DNA of 64,000 bases, from the NCBI RefSeq assembly GCF_000376565.1, contig NZ_BARG01000024.1, positions 248,001 to 312,000 on the forward strand, in the 5' to 3' direction. This DNA comes from Streptomyces hokutonensis. GTDB lineage: Bacteria > Actinomycetota > Actinomycetes > Streptomycetales > Streptomycetaceae. Shown piece after piece: positions 16,029 through 25,154 of the stretch (positions are counted from its first letter, which is position 1; each line of letters starts with the position of its first letter). The translations under genes were made by a program, and so were the position numbers. The notes under the pieces are model-generated. The model was not told the origin of the DNA. It saw nothing but the letters and a program-made list of their open reading frames with translations, and ran no database searches.

Positions 16029-16808
16029 TCAGTACAGCCCGCCGTCCACCCGGATCAGCGCCCCCGTCGTATAGCTCGACGCGTCGCTCGCGAGGTACAG
16101 CGCGGTGCTGACGATCTCCTCGGGCTGTCCGGGGCGTCCGATCGCGCTGCGTGTCGTCTGCCGTTTCTCCGGGGCCCAGGCCTTGGAGATGTCGGTGAGG
16201 AACGGCCCGGCCGAGATCGTGTTGACGCGCACGGTCGGGCCGTATTCGAGCGCGAAGACCGTTGTGAGCGCGTTGAGTGCGGCCTTGGCACCGGCGTACG
16301 GGCCGAAGCGCGGTTGTGGCATCAGCGCACCGGACGACGAGACGTTGATGATCGAGCCCCCGTTCTCCGAGTCGGCCATCCGCTGTCCGACCAGCGAGGC
16401 GAGCCGGAACGGGCCCTTGAAGTTGACGCCGATCACCTTGTCGAAGAGTTCCTCGCTGGTGTCGGCCGAGGAGGGGGCGAGGGGTGACATGCCGGCGTTG
16501 TTGACGAGGACGTCGACCCGGCCGAACTCCTCGTAGGCCGCGTCGGCGAGGCGGGCCAGGTCGTCCCAGTGCCCGACGTGGGCGGCGACGGGCAGCGCGC
16601 GGCGGCCCAGGGCGCGGACCTCGGCCGCCGCCGTCTCGCACGCGTCGAGCTTGCGGCTGGCGATCACGACGTCGGCACCCGCGGTGGCGAAGGCGCGCAC
16701 CATCGCGAGCCCCAGACCCCGGCTGCCGCCCGTGACGAGCGCGACCTTGCCGGACAGGTCGAACAGGTCCGCCGGAGCAAGGGACTTGGTGTCGCGTGCC
16801 TCGCTCAT
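16029..16808 (-). CDS. Short-chain dehydrogenase/reductase coupled to ACAD10-like gene
   Basis: The product has 259 residues. It has TGGSRGLG near the N-terminus, VLVNNAGMS, a Ser-rich catalytic strand (INVSSSGAL) and YAGAK as Tyr-x3-Lys. An SRKLD segment after beta-2 suggests NADP. The start ATG at 16808 overlaps the stop of the upstream ACAD (ATGA), so the two proteins are made together. In the Lva-type pathway the dehydrogenase stage after the kinase/ACAD step is carried out by an SDR. The same role, oxidation of the hydroxyacyl-CoA formed by rehydration, is a reasonable inference here. Confidence 0.86.
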   Translation of the reverse strand: MSEARDTKSLAPADLFDLSGKVALVTGGSRGLGLAMVRAFATAGADVVIASRKLDACETAAAEVRALGRRALPVAAHVGHWDDLARLADAAYEEFGRVDVLVNNAGMSPLAPSSADTSEELFDKVIGVNFKGPFRLASLVGQRMADSENGGSIINVSSSGALMPQPRFGPYAGAKAALNALTTVFALEYGPTVRVNTISAGPFLTDISKAWAPEKRQTTRSAIGRPGQPEEIVSTALYLASDASSYTTGALIRVDGGLY

Positions 16809-18124
16809 GCCTGCACCCGGCCGCTGAGGCTGTCGTCCTCGACGATGTGGGCGTACCGCTTGCGGGCGGCCTCCAGCTTCGGCGGGATGTGCTCGCTGGG
16901 GAACAGACCCTCGGCCGGACGGCGGTTCTTGAGCAGCTGCTTGGCGATCGTGGTGCGGTGAACTTCCGTGGGGCCGTCGGCGAGCGCGAGGTTCGGGGCG
17001 GCCATCCACCATTTGGCGAGCGGGAGTTCGTTGGTGGTGCCGAGCGAACCGTGCAGATGCAGGGCGCGCTGGATGACGTCGTGCAGCACCTTCGCCGTCT
17101 GCACCTTGCACATCGCGATCTGGGTGCGGGCCGCGCCGTGCGGCTGGGTGTCGATGATCCAGGCGGTGTGCAGCACCAGCAGTCGGAACTGCTGCAACTC
17201 CACCCACGAGTCCGCGATGAACTGCTGCACGGCCTGCTTCTCGGCAAGAAGAGTGCCCTGAGTACGACGGGACAGCGCGCGCTCGCACATCATGTCGAAA
17301 GCGCGCGTGCACTTGCCGACCGTACGCATCGCGTGGTGCACACGCCCCCCGCCGAGCCGGGCCTGGGCGACCTTGAAGCCCTCGCCGGGACCGCCGAGCA
17401 TGGCGTCGAGCGGGACCCGCACCTGGTCGTAGCGGATATAGGCGTGGATGCCCTCGTCGAGGGAGTCGCGCTCGTCCATGGTGCCGACATTGCGCTTGAT
17501 CTCGATGCCGGGTGTCTCGGCCGGGACGATGAACATCGACATCCGGGCGTGCGGGGGCGCTTCCGGGTCGGTGACGGCCATGACGATGAGGAAGGCGGCG
17601 TACCGGGCGTTGGAGGAGAACCACTTCTCCCCGTCGATCACCCACTCGTCCCCCTCGCGCCGCGCCCGGCACACGAACTCCTTCGGATCGGCTCCGGCCT
17701 GCGGTTCCGTCATCGAGAAGGTGGAGACGATGTCCCCGTCGAGCAGGGGCTGGAGATAGCGCGCCTTCTGCTCCTCGGTGCCGAACATGGCCAGGATCTC
17801 CGCGTTGCCGGTGTCCGGTGCGGCGGTGCCGAACACCGTCGGCGCCCAGTAGGAGCGGCCGAGGATCTCGTTGAGGTACGCGAGCTTCACCTGGCCGTAG
17901 CCCGCGCCGCCGAGTTCCGCGCCGAGGTGGCAGGCCCACAGGCCCTGGGCGCGGACCTGCTCCTGGAGCGGCTTGAGGATCGCGCGGGCCTTCTCGTTGC
18001 GCGTGTCGTACGGGTCGCCGCCGTGCGGGAAGAGGAGGTCGAGCGGCTCGACCTCCTCCCGTACGAAGGCCGTCGCCCAGTCCAGTTTGGCCTGGAACTC
18101 GGGTTCGATCGAGAAGTCCAGCAT
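16805..18124 (-). CDS. Acyl-CoA dehydrogenase of the ACAD10/ACAD11 (LvaC-like) type
   Basis: The product has 439 residues, longer than the other ACADs here. The flavin-binding region reads FSMTEPQAGADPKE, and the central helix has RLGGGRVHHAMRTVG. The C-terminal motif is LADGPTEVHRTTIAKQ. These segments resemble the ACAD domain of mammalian ACAD10/11 far more than classical FadE enzymes. ACAD10/11 and LvaC remove a phosphate from a 4-phosphoacyl-CoA rather than desaturating an alkane. The needed kinase is at 13526. The ATG at 18124 has GGAGG at good spacing. It overlaps the SDR downstream and shares box E with the divergent CoA-transferase operon. Confidence 0.87.
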   Translation of the reverse strand: MLDFSIEPEFQAKLDWATAFVREEVEPLDLLFPHGGDPYDTRNEKARAILKPLQEQVRAQGLWACHLGAELGGAGYGQVKLAYLNEILGRSYWAPTVFGTAAPDTGNAEILAMFGTEEQKARYLQPLLDGDIVSTFSMTEPQAGADPKEFVCRARREGDEWVIDGEKWFSSNARYAAFLIVMAVTDPEAPPHARMSMFIVPAETPGIEIKRNVGTMDERDSLDEGIHAYIRYDQVRVPLDAMLGGPGEGFKVAQARLGGGRVHHAMRTVGKCTRAFDMMCERALSRRTQGTLLAEKQAVQQFIADSWVELQQFRLLVLHTAWIIDTQPHGAARTQIAMCKVQTAKVLHDVIQRALHLHGSLGTTNELPLAKWWMAAPNLALADGPTEVHRTTIAKQLLKNRRPAEGLFPSEHIPPKLEAARKRYAHIVEDDSLSGRVQA

Positions 18125-18160
18125 CGGCCCTCCGGAAGGTGCGGGTTGGTCGGCGACAGC

Positions 18161-18178
18161 AAAACAGTATACTTTTTA
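18161..18178. promoter_or_regulatory. AT-rich island box E
   Basis: AAAACAGTATACTTTTTA has AAAA and TTTT arms around AGTATACT and is almost fully symmetrical. It lies 37 nt from the ACAD10-like start and 59 nt before the CoA-transferase start, between two divergent operons. Confidence 0.6.
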
Positions 18179-18236
18179 GCGAGGTTCGGTCCATACTCGG
18201 AGTGCGTGACGGCAGATGAGTATGAGGAGTTGGTCG

Positions 18237-19469
18237 ATGCGCAGGCCGATGGAGGGCGTACGCGTTCTCGAAGTAGCCCAGTTCACCTTCGTCCCGGCGG
18301 CGGGTGCCGTGCTCGCCGACTGGGGCGCCGATGTGATCAAGATCGAACACGCCGAACGCGGCGACGGACAGAGGGGGTTGGTCCGTGTCCTCGGCTACGA
18401 CGCCACCAGCGAGGGGTCGTCGTTCTTCCCGATCGTCGAGGGACCCAACCGGGGCAAACGCAGTGTCGGACTCGCCCTGGAGAAACCGTCGGCCCGCAAG
18501 GCGTTCGAGGAACTGGTCCGCCGCAGCGATGTGTTCCTGACCAACTTCCTGCCCGAGGCGCGCGCGAAACTGCGCATCGAAGTGGAGGACATCCGGGCCA
18601 TCAACCCGGACATCATCTACGTACGCGGCAGCGGATTCGGCCAGCGCGGCGACGAGGCCACGAAGGGCGGCTACGACTCCACGGCCTTCTGGGCGCGCGG
18701 CGGCAGCGCCGCCGGTGTCACACCACCGGGCGCGGACCGGATGATCCGGATGCCCGCCGGTGCCTACGGCGACGCGATGGGCGGCATGACGATCGCCGGC
18801 GGCATCGCCGCCGCCCTCTACTCCCGCGCGACCACCGGCGAACCGTCCGTGGTGGACGTGTCGTTGCTGGGCGTCGGCGCCTGGGCGACCCAGTTCACGG
18901 TCAACATGGCGCTGATGAACGGCGGCCCGCTGCCGCCGAACGTCCAGCCCCGGCACGGCTCGCGTACCAACCCCCTCATCGGGGCGTATCTGACCTCGGA
19001 CGGACGCTGGATCGAGCTGTCGATGCTCCAACCCGGCCGCTACTGGGCCGAGTTCTGCAAGCTCGCCGGACGCGGCGAACTCGCCACCGACGAACGCTTC
19101 GACAGCACCGAGAAGTTGATGGCGAACGCGGGGGAGGCGGCCGGCATCGTCGCCGAACTCATCGCGTCCCGCCCCTTCGCGGAATGGATCGACATCCTCT
19201 CCCGCGGCGAGGGCCAGTGGTCGGTGGTGCAGAACGCCTGGGAGGTCGGCCAGGACCCCTCGCTGCGCGCCAACGGACTCATCGCCTCCGTCGTGGACGC
19301 GGACGGCGTCGACCGTGAACTCGTCGCCAGCCCGGTCCAGTTCGACGAGACCCCGGTCGACCTCACCCGGGCACCGCAGTTCGCGGAACACACCGACGAG
19401 GTCCTGCGCTCACTCGGTCTCTCCGACGAGGAACTGATCGCGCTGAAGATCGACGGCGCGGCGACATGA
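18237..19469 (+). CDS. CaiB/BaiF family class III CoA-transferase
   Basis: The product has 410 residues. The N-terminal family motif is GVRVLEVAQFTFVPAAG followed by LADWGADVIKIEH, and the catalytic Asp179 lies in AGAYGDAMGG. Class III transferases move CoA between acids through an aspartyl-CoA thioester. In steroid and bile-acid clusters they activate side-chain acids or recycle CoA. The ATG at 18237 is preferred over three nearby ATGs because GAGGAG lies 7 nt upstream. It heads a nine-gene plus-strand operon (18237-28284) that contains every enzyme type of a beta-oxidation spiral. Confidence 0.88.
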   Translation: MRRPMEGVRVLEVAQFTFVPAAGAVLADWGADVIKIEHAERGDGQRGLVRVLGYDATSEGSSFFPIVEGPNRGKRSVGLALEKPSARKAFEELVRRSDVFLTNFLPEARAKLRIEVEDIRAINPDIIYVRGSGFGQRGDEATKGGYDSTAFWARGGSAAGVTPPGADRMIRMPAGAYGDAMGGMTIAGGIAAALYSRATTGEPSVVDVSLLGVGAWATQFTVNMALMNGGPLPPNVQPRHGSRTNPLIGAYLTSDGRWIELSMLQPGRYWAEFCKLAGRGELATDERFDSTEKLMANAGEAAGIVAELIASRPFAEWIDILSRGEGQWSVVQNAWEVGQDPSLRANGLIASVVDADGVDRELVASPVQFDETPVDLTRAPQFAEHTDEVLRSLGLSDEELIALKIDGAAT

Positions 19470-19509
19470 CCGTCGTGCACCACGCGAAGACCGTACGGAA
19501 GGAGCCGTG

Positions 19510-20709
19510 ATGAGCGCGACACTCGAACCCGACGGGACCCACCAGGGCGTCCCCGCCTACCACTTCGACAACCGGCTCGGCGGCCCGGTCCTCAGCCATC
19601 AGGAACGCTGGGACGAGATCGCCCGCACCCACTCCGGATTCCGCAGCACCATCGCGCGCGGATATTGGGTCGTCACCGAGGGCGAGGCGGTCCAGCAGGC
19701 GCTGCAGGACTGGCGGACCTTCTCCAACCAGTCCGTGACGGCGCTCGATCCGGACCCCAGGTTCCTGTGGATCCCGGAGATGCTCGACCCGCCCCAACAC
19801 ACCGCGTGGCGGCGCCTGTTGGGCAGCGCCTTCTCGCCCAAGACCGTCGCCGCCCGGGAACCGGAGATCCGCGAGGTCGCGTCCGGTCTGATCGACGAGC
19901 TGAAGGACAGCGGCTCCGCCGACGTCCTCGACTCGTTCGCCCGCCGCTTCCCGACCCTGATCTTCATGCGCCTGATGGGCCTGCCCGAGCAGGACCTCCC
20001 GCAGTTCCTCGACTGGATCCACGACCTGCTGCATCTGTCCCACGGCGAAGACCCGCACGGCGAACGGCAGTTGAGCGCCATGAACGCCGTGTCGGAGTAC
20101 TTCGAGCAGCAGATCGCGATCCGCCGCGAGGCACCCCGCGACGACCTGCTGTCCCGCGCCATGACCTGGACGATCGACGGCGAGCTGATCAGCGACCGGG
20201 ACATGCACGCGTTCTGCATCCTGCTGTTCCAGGCCGGCTTCGACACCGTCCCCATCTCCATCGGCTGGGCCCTCTACCACTTCGCCACGCACCCGGAACA
20301 GCGCAGGGCGATCGTCGACGACCCGTCGCTGATCCCCACGGCGGTCGAGGAGATCCTCCGCGTCTACTCCTTCGTCGTCCCCGCCCGCAAGGCGACCCAG
20401 GACGTCGAGATCGGCGGCTGCCCGGTCAGGGCGGGGGAGATGGTGATGCTTCCGCTCGCGGTCAGCAACCGCGACCCCGAGCGCTTCGACCGGCCCCTCG
20501 AAGTGGACCTCCGGCGCAGGACCACCAACCACATCGCGTTCGGCTCGGGACCCCACCGCTGCCTGGGCTCCCACCTCGCCCGCCTCGAACTCAACGTCGC
20601 CGTCGAGGAATGGCACCGGCGCATCCCCGACTACGAGATCACTCCCGGCCAGGACCTCGAACAGCACGGCAACATGTACGGCATCAAGCAGCTCCGGCTG
20701 GAGTGGTGA
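19510..20709 (+). CDS. Cytochrome P450
   Basis: This is a soluble bacterial P450 of 399 residues. It has the I-helix oxygen-activation motif AGFDT, the K-helix ExxR in EEILRVYS, and the heme loop FGSGPHRCLG with ligand Cys351. The ATG at 19510 follows AAGGAG. Substrate-contact regions do not identify a known CYP family by eye. It lies second in the operon, between the CoA-transferase and a VOC protein, and so probably hydroxylates the CoA-activated or free acid substrate. Electrons could come from the CxxHxxC ferredoxin at 40512; no ferredoxin reductase is in the window. Confidence 0.92.
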   Translation: MSATLEPDGTHQGVPAYHFDNRLGGPVLSHQERWDEIARTHSGFRSTIARGYWVVTEGEAVQQALQDWRTFSNQSVTALDPDPRFLWIPEMLDPPQHTAWRRLLGSAFSPKTVAAREPEIREVASGLIDELKDSGSADVLDSFARRFPTLIFMRLMGLPEQDLPQFLDWIHDLLHLSHGEDPHGERQLSAMNAVSEYFEQQIAIRREAPRDDLLSRAMTWTIDGELISDRDMHAFCILLFQAGFDTVPISIGWALYHFATHPEQRRAIVDDPSLIPTAVEEILRVYSFVVPARKATQDVEIGGCPVRAGEMVMLPLAVSNRDPERFDRPLEVDLRRRTTNHIAFGSGPHRCLGSHLARLELNVAVEEWHRRIPDYEITPGQDLEQHGNMYGIKQLRLEW

Positions 20710-21194
20710 ACGACACCATGACGACGCACCCACTCAGCCCAACGGACCTGTACCACACGGGAATTGTGGTTCCCGACATCGAGACGTGGAAGACCCGGCT
20801 GGCCGAACTCGCGGGCCACCGCTGGACCGAGACGATGGCAGCCGACCTGCCGGTCCGGACGGCCGACGGCGAGCGCGTGCTCCCGCTGCGCTACGCGTAC
20901 TCGCTGGACGCCCCGCACCTCGAACTCGTCCAGGAGATCCCGGGAACACCCTGGACCCCGGCCCCGCACCTGTCCGTCCACCACCTCGGCTACTTCTGCG
21001 ACGACCTCCAGACAACCTCCAAGCAACTGGAGGAGGCGGGCTTCCCGCTGGAGGCCTGCGCGCTGGTCGACGGCACCCCGGCACTCTTCGCCTACCACCG
21101 CGACCCGTACGGCCTGCGCATCGAGATCGTGGACCGCACTCTCATCCCGGACTTCGACGCCTACCTCCGCGCCAAGGCACCGACGTGGCACTGA
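20706..21194 (+). CDS. VOC-superfamily (glyoxalase/epimerase-like) protein
   Basis: This is a protein of 162 residues with two beta-alpha-beta-beta-beta units. Potential metal ligands are the His in LYHTGIVVPDIE, the His in HHLGYFCDDL and the Glu in LRIEIVDR. The class includes glyoxalases, methylmalonyl-CoA epimerase and extradiol dioxygenases; the short length suits an epimerase- or lactonase-like function. The GTG at 20706 overlaps the P450 stop, and an ATG four codons later (20718) is an alternative. The 3' end overlaps the next ACAD by 10 bp, so it is tightly coupled inside the operon. Stereochemical inversion of an acyl-CoA is one possible job. Confidence 0.75.
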   Translation: MNDTMTTHPLSPTDLYHTGIVVPDIETWKTRLAELAGHRWTETMAADLPVRTADGERVLPLRYAYSLDAPHLELVQEIPGTPWTPAPHLSVHHLGYFCDDLQTTSKQLEEAGFPLEACALVDGTPALFAYHRDPYGLRIEIVDRTLIPDFDAYLRAKAPTWH

Positions 21195-22315
21195 CGTTCA
21201 CCGAGGAGCAGGAGGAACTCCGTACGACACTACGGCGCCTCCTCACCGACAAGGCGCCGAGCGCCGCGGTACGCCGCGCGATGGACTCCGCCGAAGGGCA
21301 CGATCCCGGGCTCTGGCGACAGATGGCCGACCAACTCGGCCTGCACGGCCTCGCGTTGCCCGAGGAGTACGGCGGATCCGGCGGCGGCCCGGTCGAGTTG
21401 GGGATCGTACTGGAGGAGACCGGACGGGTGCTGCTGCCGTCGCCGTACTTCGCGACCGTGGCACTCGCCGGCCAAGCCCTCACGGCTTCGGGCGATGAGG
21501 CGGCGAAGGCACGCTGGCTGCCCGCGATCGCCGACGGAACGCTGACGGCCACCCTGGCCCTCGCGGAGGAGCGCGGCTCATGGCGGCTGGAGGACATCGA
21601 GACCTCGGCCGAGAACGGGACGCTCTCCGGCGCCAAGATGTTCGTCGTCGACGGCCACACCGCCGACCTCATTCTCGTAATGGCCCGTGCCGGCACGGGA
21701 CTTGGGCTCTTCGCCGTCGACGGCGACGCCCCCGGAGTGACCCGCACCCGGCTGGAGACCCTGGACCCGACCCGGCGGCTGGCCCGCGTCGACCTCGACG
21801 GCGCGCCCGCGCTGCGGGTCGGCCCGGGCGGGGACGCCACGGCGTATCTGCGTACCGTGCTCGACCTCGTGGCGGTGGCGCTCGCCGCCGAACAGGTCGG
21901 CGGGGCACAGGCGTGCCTCGACGCGGCCGTGGCGTACGCGAAGGTCCGGGTCCAGTTCGGGCGTCCCATCGGTTCGTTCCAGGCGATCAAGCACAAGTGC
22001 GCCGACCTGCTGGTCGCCGTGGAGGGCGCCCGGTCGGCGGCCTACCACGCGTCGGCCGTCGCTGCTTCTGAACTACCGCTGTCTGCCGAGCAGTTGGCGC
22101 CCGCCGAGCTGCCGGTGTCCGCCGCCCTGGCCGCCGCGTGCTGTGCGCAGGCCTTCGCCCACGCGGCCAAGGAGAACATCCAGATCCACGGCGGTATCGG
22201 CTACACGTGGGAGCACGACGCCCACCTCTATCTGAAGCGCGCCAAGTCGTCGGAGCACTTGTTCGGCGGCCCGACGGCGCACCGGAGCCGGTTGGCCGAC
22301 CTGGTCGGAATCTGA
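21185..22315 (+). CDS. Acyl-CoA dehydrogenase, FadE27/FadE29-like (beta-type) subunit
   Basis: The product has 376 residues with a GTG start at 21185 inside the end of the VOC gene; AAGG lies 10 nt upstream. It has the ACAD N-domain (FTEEQEELRTTLRRLL and LPEEYGGSGGG) and the beta-subunit signature IHGGIGYTWEHDAHLYLKRA near the C-terminus. No GHER motif is found. In mycobacterial steroid catabolism such proteins pair with a catalytic alpha subunit to form alpha2-beta2 enzymes acting on bulky ring-bearing acyl-CoAs. No alpha partner is adjacent; candidates are the ACADs at 30171 and 35102. Confidence 0.85.
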   Translation: MALTFTEEQEELRTTLRRLLTDKAPSAAVRRAMDSAEGHDPGLWRQMADQLGLHGLALPEEYGGSGGGPVELGIVLEETGRVLLPSPYFATVALAGQALTASGDEAAKARWLPAIADGTLTATLALAEERGSWRLEDIETSAENGTLSGAKMFVVDGHTADLILVMARAGTGLGLFAVDGDAPGVTRTRLETLDPTRRLARVDLDGAPALRVGPGGDATAYLRTVLDLVAVALAAEQVGGAQACLDAAVAYAKVRVQFGRPIGSFQAIKHKCADLLVAVEGARSAAYHASAVAASELPLSAEQLAPAELPVSAALAAACCAQAFAHAAKENIQIHGGIGYTWEHDAHLYLKRAKSSEHLFGGPTAHRSRLADLVGI

Positions 22316-22344
22316 GACCGACGTCCTGTCGAAAGGTTCATCAC

Positions 22345-23874
22345 GTGGGAATTCGCGACCGCCTGTCCCGCCTGCTGGCGGAAGCGCCCGCGGCTGCCGA
22401 GGCGATCGAGTACGACCGGAACTGGTGGACCTGGGGACAGGTCCAGCGGACCGCGCGGGGTCTCGGCGACGCGCTCGACGCGCTCGGCCTGCCCGCCGGT
22501 GCCCGCGTCGGAGTCGTCCTGGAGAACCGGCCCGAGCATGTCGCCGTGGTCGCCGCGGTGATCGCCTCCGGCCGCTGCCTGGTCATGCTCAGCCCGCTCC
22601 AGCCCGCCGCCCGCCTCGCCGCCGACATCGCCCGCTGCACCCCACCCGTCGTGGTCTCCGGCGCCGAAGTCCTCGCCCGCGAGGGCGTGTTGGACGCCGT
22701 GACCGCACAGGGCGCGGCCCTTGAGCTGGACACCGACGGGTCCCTACGACCCGCGGGCGGCACGGCACCCGCCGGGGCACCGGCCGGCCCGGGCATCGCC
22801 GTCGAGATGCTCACCTCCGGCACCACAGGCCCCCCGAAACGCGTACACCTGCGTATAGGTCAACTCGACCAGGCCCTCGTCTCCGGCGGACAGACACGCA
22901 AGGACGACCGGCTCCTGTCGGAGTCGGCGTCCCTCGTGGCCACTCCGCTCGTGCACATCGGCGGACTGTGGCGGGCCCTCGCCTGCCTCGCCACCGGCCG
23001 CCGCATGCTTCTGATGCCCAGGTTCGCCGTCGAACCCTGGGTGAGCGCCGTCGAACGCCACCGGCTCCGCGCGGCGAGCCTGGTCCCGGCCGCGATCCGC
23101 GCCGTACTCGACGCGCGGATCCCGAAGGAACGCCTCGCCACCCTCCAGGTGGTCACTTCCGGCACGGCCCCCTGCCCGCCGGAACTCGCCGACGCCTTTT
23201 TCCGCACCTACGGCATCCCGGTCCTGATGACCTACGGAGCAACGGAGTTCGCCGGAGCCGTCGCAGGCTGGACCCTCCCGCTGCACGAACACTGGTGGCA
23301 GCGCAAGGCGGGCAGCGCCGGACGCGCCTTCGCCGGCGTCGAGTTGAGGGTGACCGGCGAGGACGGCACCGAGCTGCCGCCCGGTCGGACGGGCCGCCTG
23401 GAGGTCCGTACCGAGCAGAGCACCCACGGCGGCCGGACCTGGATGAAGACCAGCGACCTGGCCCGGATCGACGCCGACCGGTTCGTGTGGATCGAGGGCC
23501 GCGCCGACGACGCCATCATCCGCGGTGGCTTCAAGGTGCAGCCGGAGACCGTCAAGCGCGTCCTGGAGACCCACCCGGCCGTACGCGAGGCGGCTGTCGC
23601 CGGGCTGCCCGACCCGCGGCTCGGTGAAGTACCCGTTGCAGCCGTCGAGTTGGAACCGGGGCAGCCGGCACCGGACGCAGCCGGGCTCACCGCCCTGTGC
23701 CGCACCCACCTCACCCCCTACGAAGTGCCGGCCCACATCGTCGTCCTCGACCACCTGCCCCGCACCCCGTCGAGCAAGGTGAGCCGCGTCGAACTCCTCG
23801 ACCTCGTACGGGCCCGGCTCGCCGAACCCGCCGGTGGAGTAACTGCCCTTTCCAGCAAGGAGGTTGACCGGTGA
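22345..23874 (+). CDS. AMP-forming acyl-CoA synthetase
   Basis: This is a 509-residue class I adenylate-forming ligase with a GTG start at 22345 and GAAAGG 8 nt upstream. Motifs are MLTSGTTGPPKRV (P-loop, with Arg after the Lys), MTYGATEFAG, KTSDLARIDADRFVWIEGR, and the C-terminal TPSSKVSR with the catalytic Lys. It activates a carboxylate with ATP and CoA. The stop overlaps the GTG of the MaoC-type gene (GTGA). As the second ligase of the island, it probably acts on a different intermediate from the one handled by the ligase at 12015, for example a side-chain acid rather than a ring-cleavage acid. Confidence 0.9.
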   Translation: MGIRDRLSRLLAEAPAAAEAIEYDRNWWTWGQVQRTARGLGDALDALGLPAGARVGVVLENRPEHVAVVAAVIASGRCLVMLSPLQPAARLAADIARCTPPVVVSGAEVLAREGVLDAVTAQGAALELDTDGSLRPAGGTAPAGAPAGPGIAVEMLTSGTTGPPKRVHLRIGQLDQALVSGGQTRKDDRLLSESASLVATPLVHIGGLWRALACLATGRRMLLMPRFAVEPWVSAVERHRLRAASLVPAAIRAVLDARIPKERLATLQVVTSGTAPCPPELADAFFRTYGIPVLMTYGATEFAGAVAGWTLPLHEHWWQRKAGSAGRAFAGVELRVTGEDGTELPPGRTGRLEVRTEQSTHGGRTWMKTSDLARIDADRFVWIEGRADDAIIRGGFKVQPETVKRVLETHPAVREAAVAGLPDPRLGEVPVAAVELEPGQPAPDAAGLTALCRTHLTPYEVPAHIVVLDHLPRTPSSKVSRVELLDLVRARLAEPAGGVTALSSKEVDR

Positions 23875-25121
23875 GCGACACCGAGCAGAAGCCGTCCGAG
23901 CAGTTCGGCATGCTCACGGACGAGGCGGTCGAGCGCTCACGGCGCCGCCTGGGCGTCCCCCAGCCGCAGCGAAACCCCCCGCACAACTACGAGGTGACGT
24001 GGGACGGTTCGCGCCACTTCGCCTACGGCTACGGCGACGCCAACCCCCTGTACTGCGACCCGGACTACGCGGCGAAGACCCGCTGGGGCGCGCTCGTCGC
24101 ACCGCCGACCTTCCTCTACACGATGGGAGAGGACGCGGCCCCGGCACCGGACCCGGACACCAAGGCGCTGCTCAAGGGCGACCCCTTCGCGGGTCTCGGT
24201 TCCTATCAGGCGGTGATGGAGTTCGAGTGGTGGACGCCCCTCCAACTCGGCGACCGCTGCCGGGTGTTGCAGACCCAAGTCGGCGTGGAGCTCAAGCGCA
24301 GCAGCTTCGGCGGGCGTACCGCACATGTCGTCCGTGACTACCTCTACGCCAACGGACGCGGCGAGATGCACGCTCTGCGGCGCGGCACCTGGATCAACGC
24401 CGAACGCCACACGTCCAAGAAGCGCGCCAAGGAAGCGCTCGAACAACAGCCGTACCCGCCTGAGCAGTTGGCCGAGATCGACGCCGCGTACGCCGCCGAG
24501 ACCAGGCGCGGCGCCGAACCCCGCTACTGGGAGGACGTCGAGGTCGGCGAGGCACTGCAACCCCGCGTGAAAGGCCCGTTGACCACGACGGACGTGGTCG
24601 TCTGGCACCTGGGCTGGGGCATGCAGCTCACCCCGCCCGGCGCCTTCGGCATCGCGGCGGCCGTACGGCGGAAGGCCCCCGGCCTCTACCCGCCCAACCG
24701 CCTGGGCGTCCCCGACACCGTGCAGCGCCTGCACTGGGAACCCGAGCGGGCCCGCGAACTCGGCCTCCCCAACCCCTACGACTACGGCGGTATGCGCGAG
24801 ACCTGGCTCTGCCATCTCCTCACCGACTGGATCGGCGACGACGGATGGCTGTGGCAACTGCGCTGCGAACACCGCAAGTTCAACTACCTCGGCGACACCA
24901 CCTGGGTGCGCGGCACGGTCGTCGACAAACGGCAGGTGGACGGCCGCAGCGAGGTGCACGTCGACGTGCGCTGCGAGAACCAGCGCGGTGAAGTCACCAC
25001 ACCCGGGAGGGCAGTTGTGCTGCTGCCGACCAGGGAGCGGGCCGTCGAACTGCCCGAGCCGCCCGCCCGGGACCTGGACGGCATGGTCGCCCACGAACTG
25101 GAGCGGTTCGCCGTCAACTGA
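23871..25121 (+). CDS. MaoC-like double hot-dog hydratase/dehydratase
   Basis: The product has 416 residues. The N-terminal half carries a FAS1-type dehydratase hot-dog (AYGDANPLYCDPDYAA) and the C-terminal half a second one (WEDVEVGEALQPRVKGPLTTTDVVVWHLGW). This arrangement is seen in steroid-cluster enoyl-CoA hydratases made of two hot-dog units in one or two chains. It probably hydrates a 2-enoyl-CoA made by the nearby ACADs. The GTG at 23871 overlaps the ligase stop, and an AAGGAGG site lies upstream, so expression should be strong. Canonical hydratase 2 dyad residues are not obvious by eye, so the exact activity is uncertain. Confidence 0.8.
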   Translation: MSDTEQKPSEQFGMLTDEAVERSRRRLGVPQPQRNPPHNYEVTWDGSRHFAYGYGDANPLYCDPDYAAKTRWGALVAPPTFLYTMGEDAAPAPDPDTKALLKGDPFAGLGSYQAVMEFEWWTPLQLGDRCRVLQTQVGVELKRSSFGGRTAHVVRDYLYANGRGEMHALRRGTWINAERHTSKKRAKEALEQQPYPPEQLAEIDAAYAAETRRGAEPRYWEDVEVGEALQPRVKGPLTTTDVVVWHLGWGMQLTPPGAFGIAAAVRRKAPGLYPPNRLGVPDTVQRLHWEPERARELGLPNPYDYGGMRETWLCHLLTDWIGDDGWLWQLRCEHRKFNYLGDTTWVRGTVVDKRQVDGRSEVHVDVRCENQRGEVTTPGRAVVLLPTRERAVELPEPPARDLDGMVAHELERFAVN

Positions 25122-25154
25122 ACGGCAGTCGAGAACGAGAACTCAGGAGGCAAG

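Noticed and set aside
16809..19391. Long N-terminal extension of the SDR at 16029 on the minus strand
   Set aside because: It would be a fusion of over 800 extra residues read antisense or out of frame to the ACAD and CoA-transferase genes; the SDR has its own ATG overlapping the ACAD stop.
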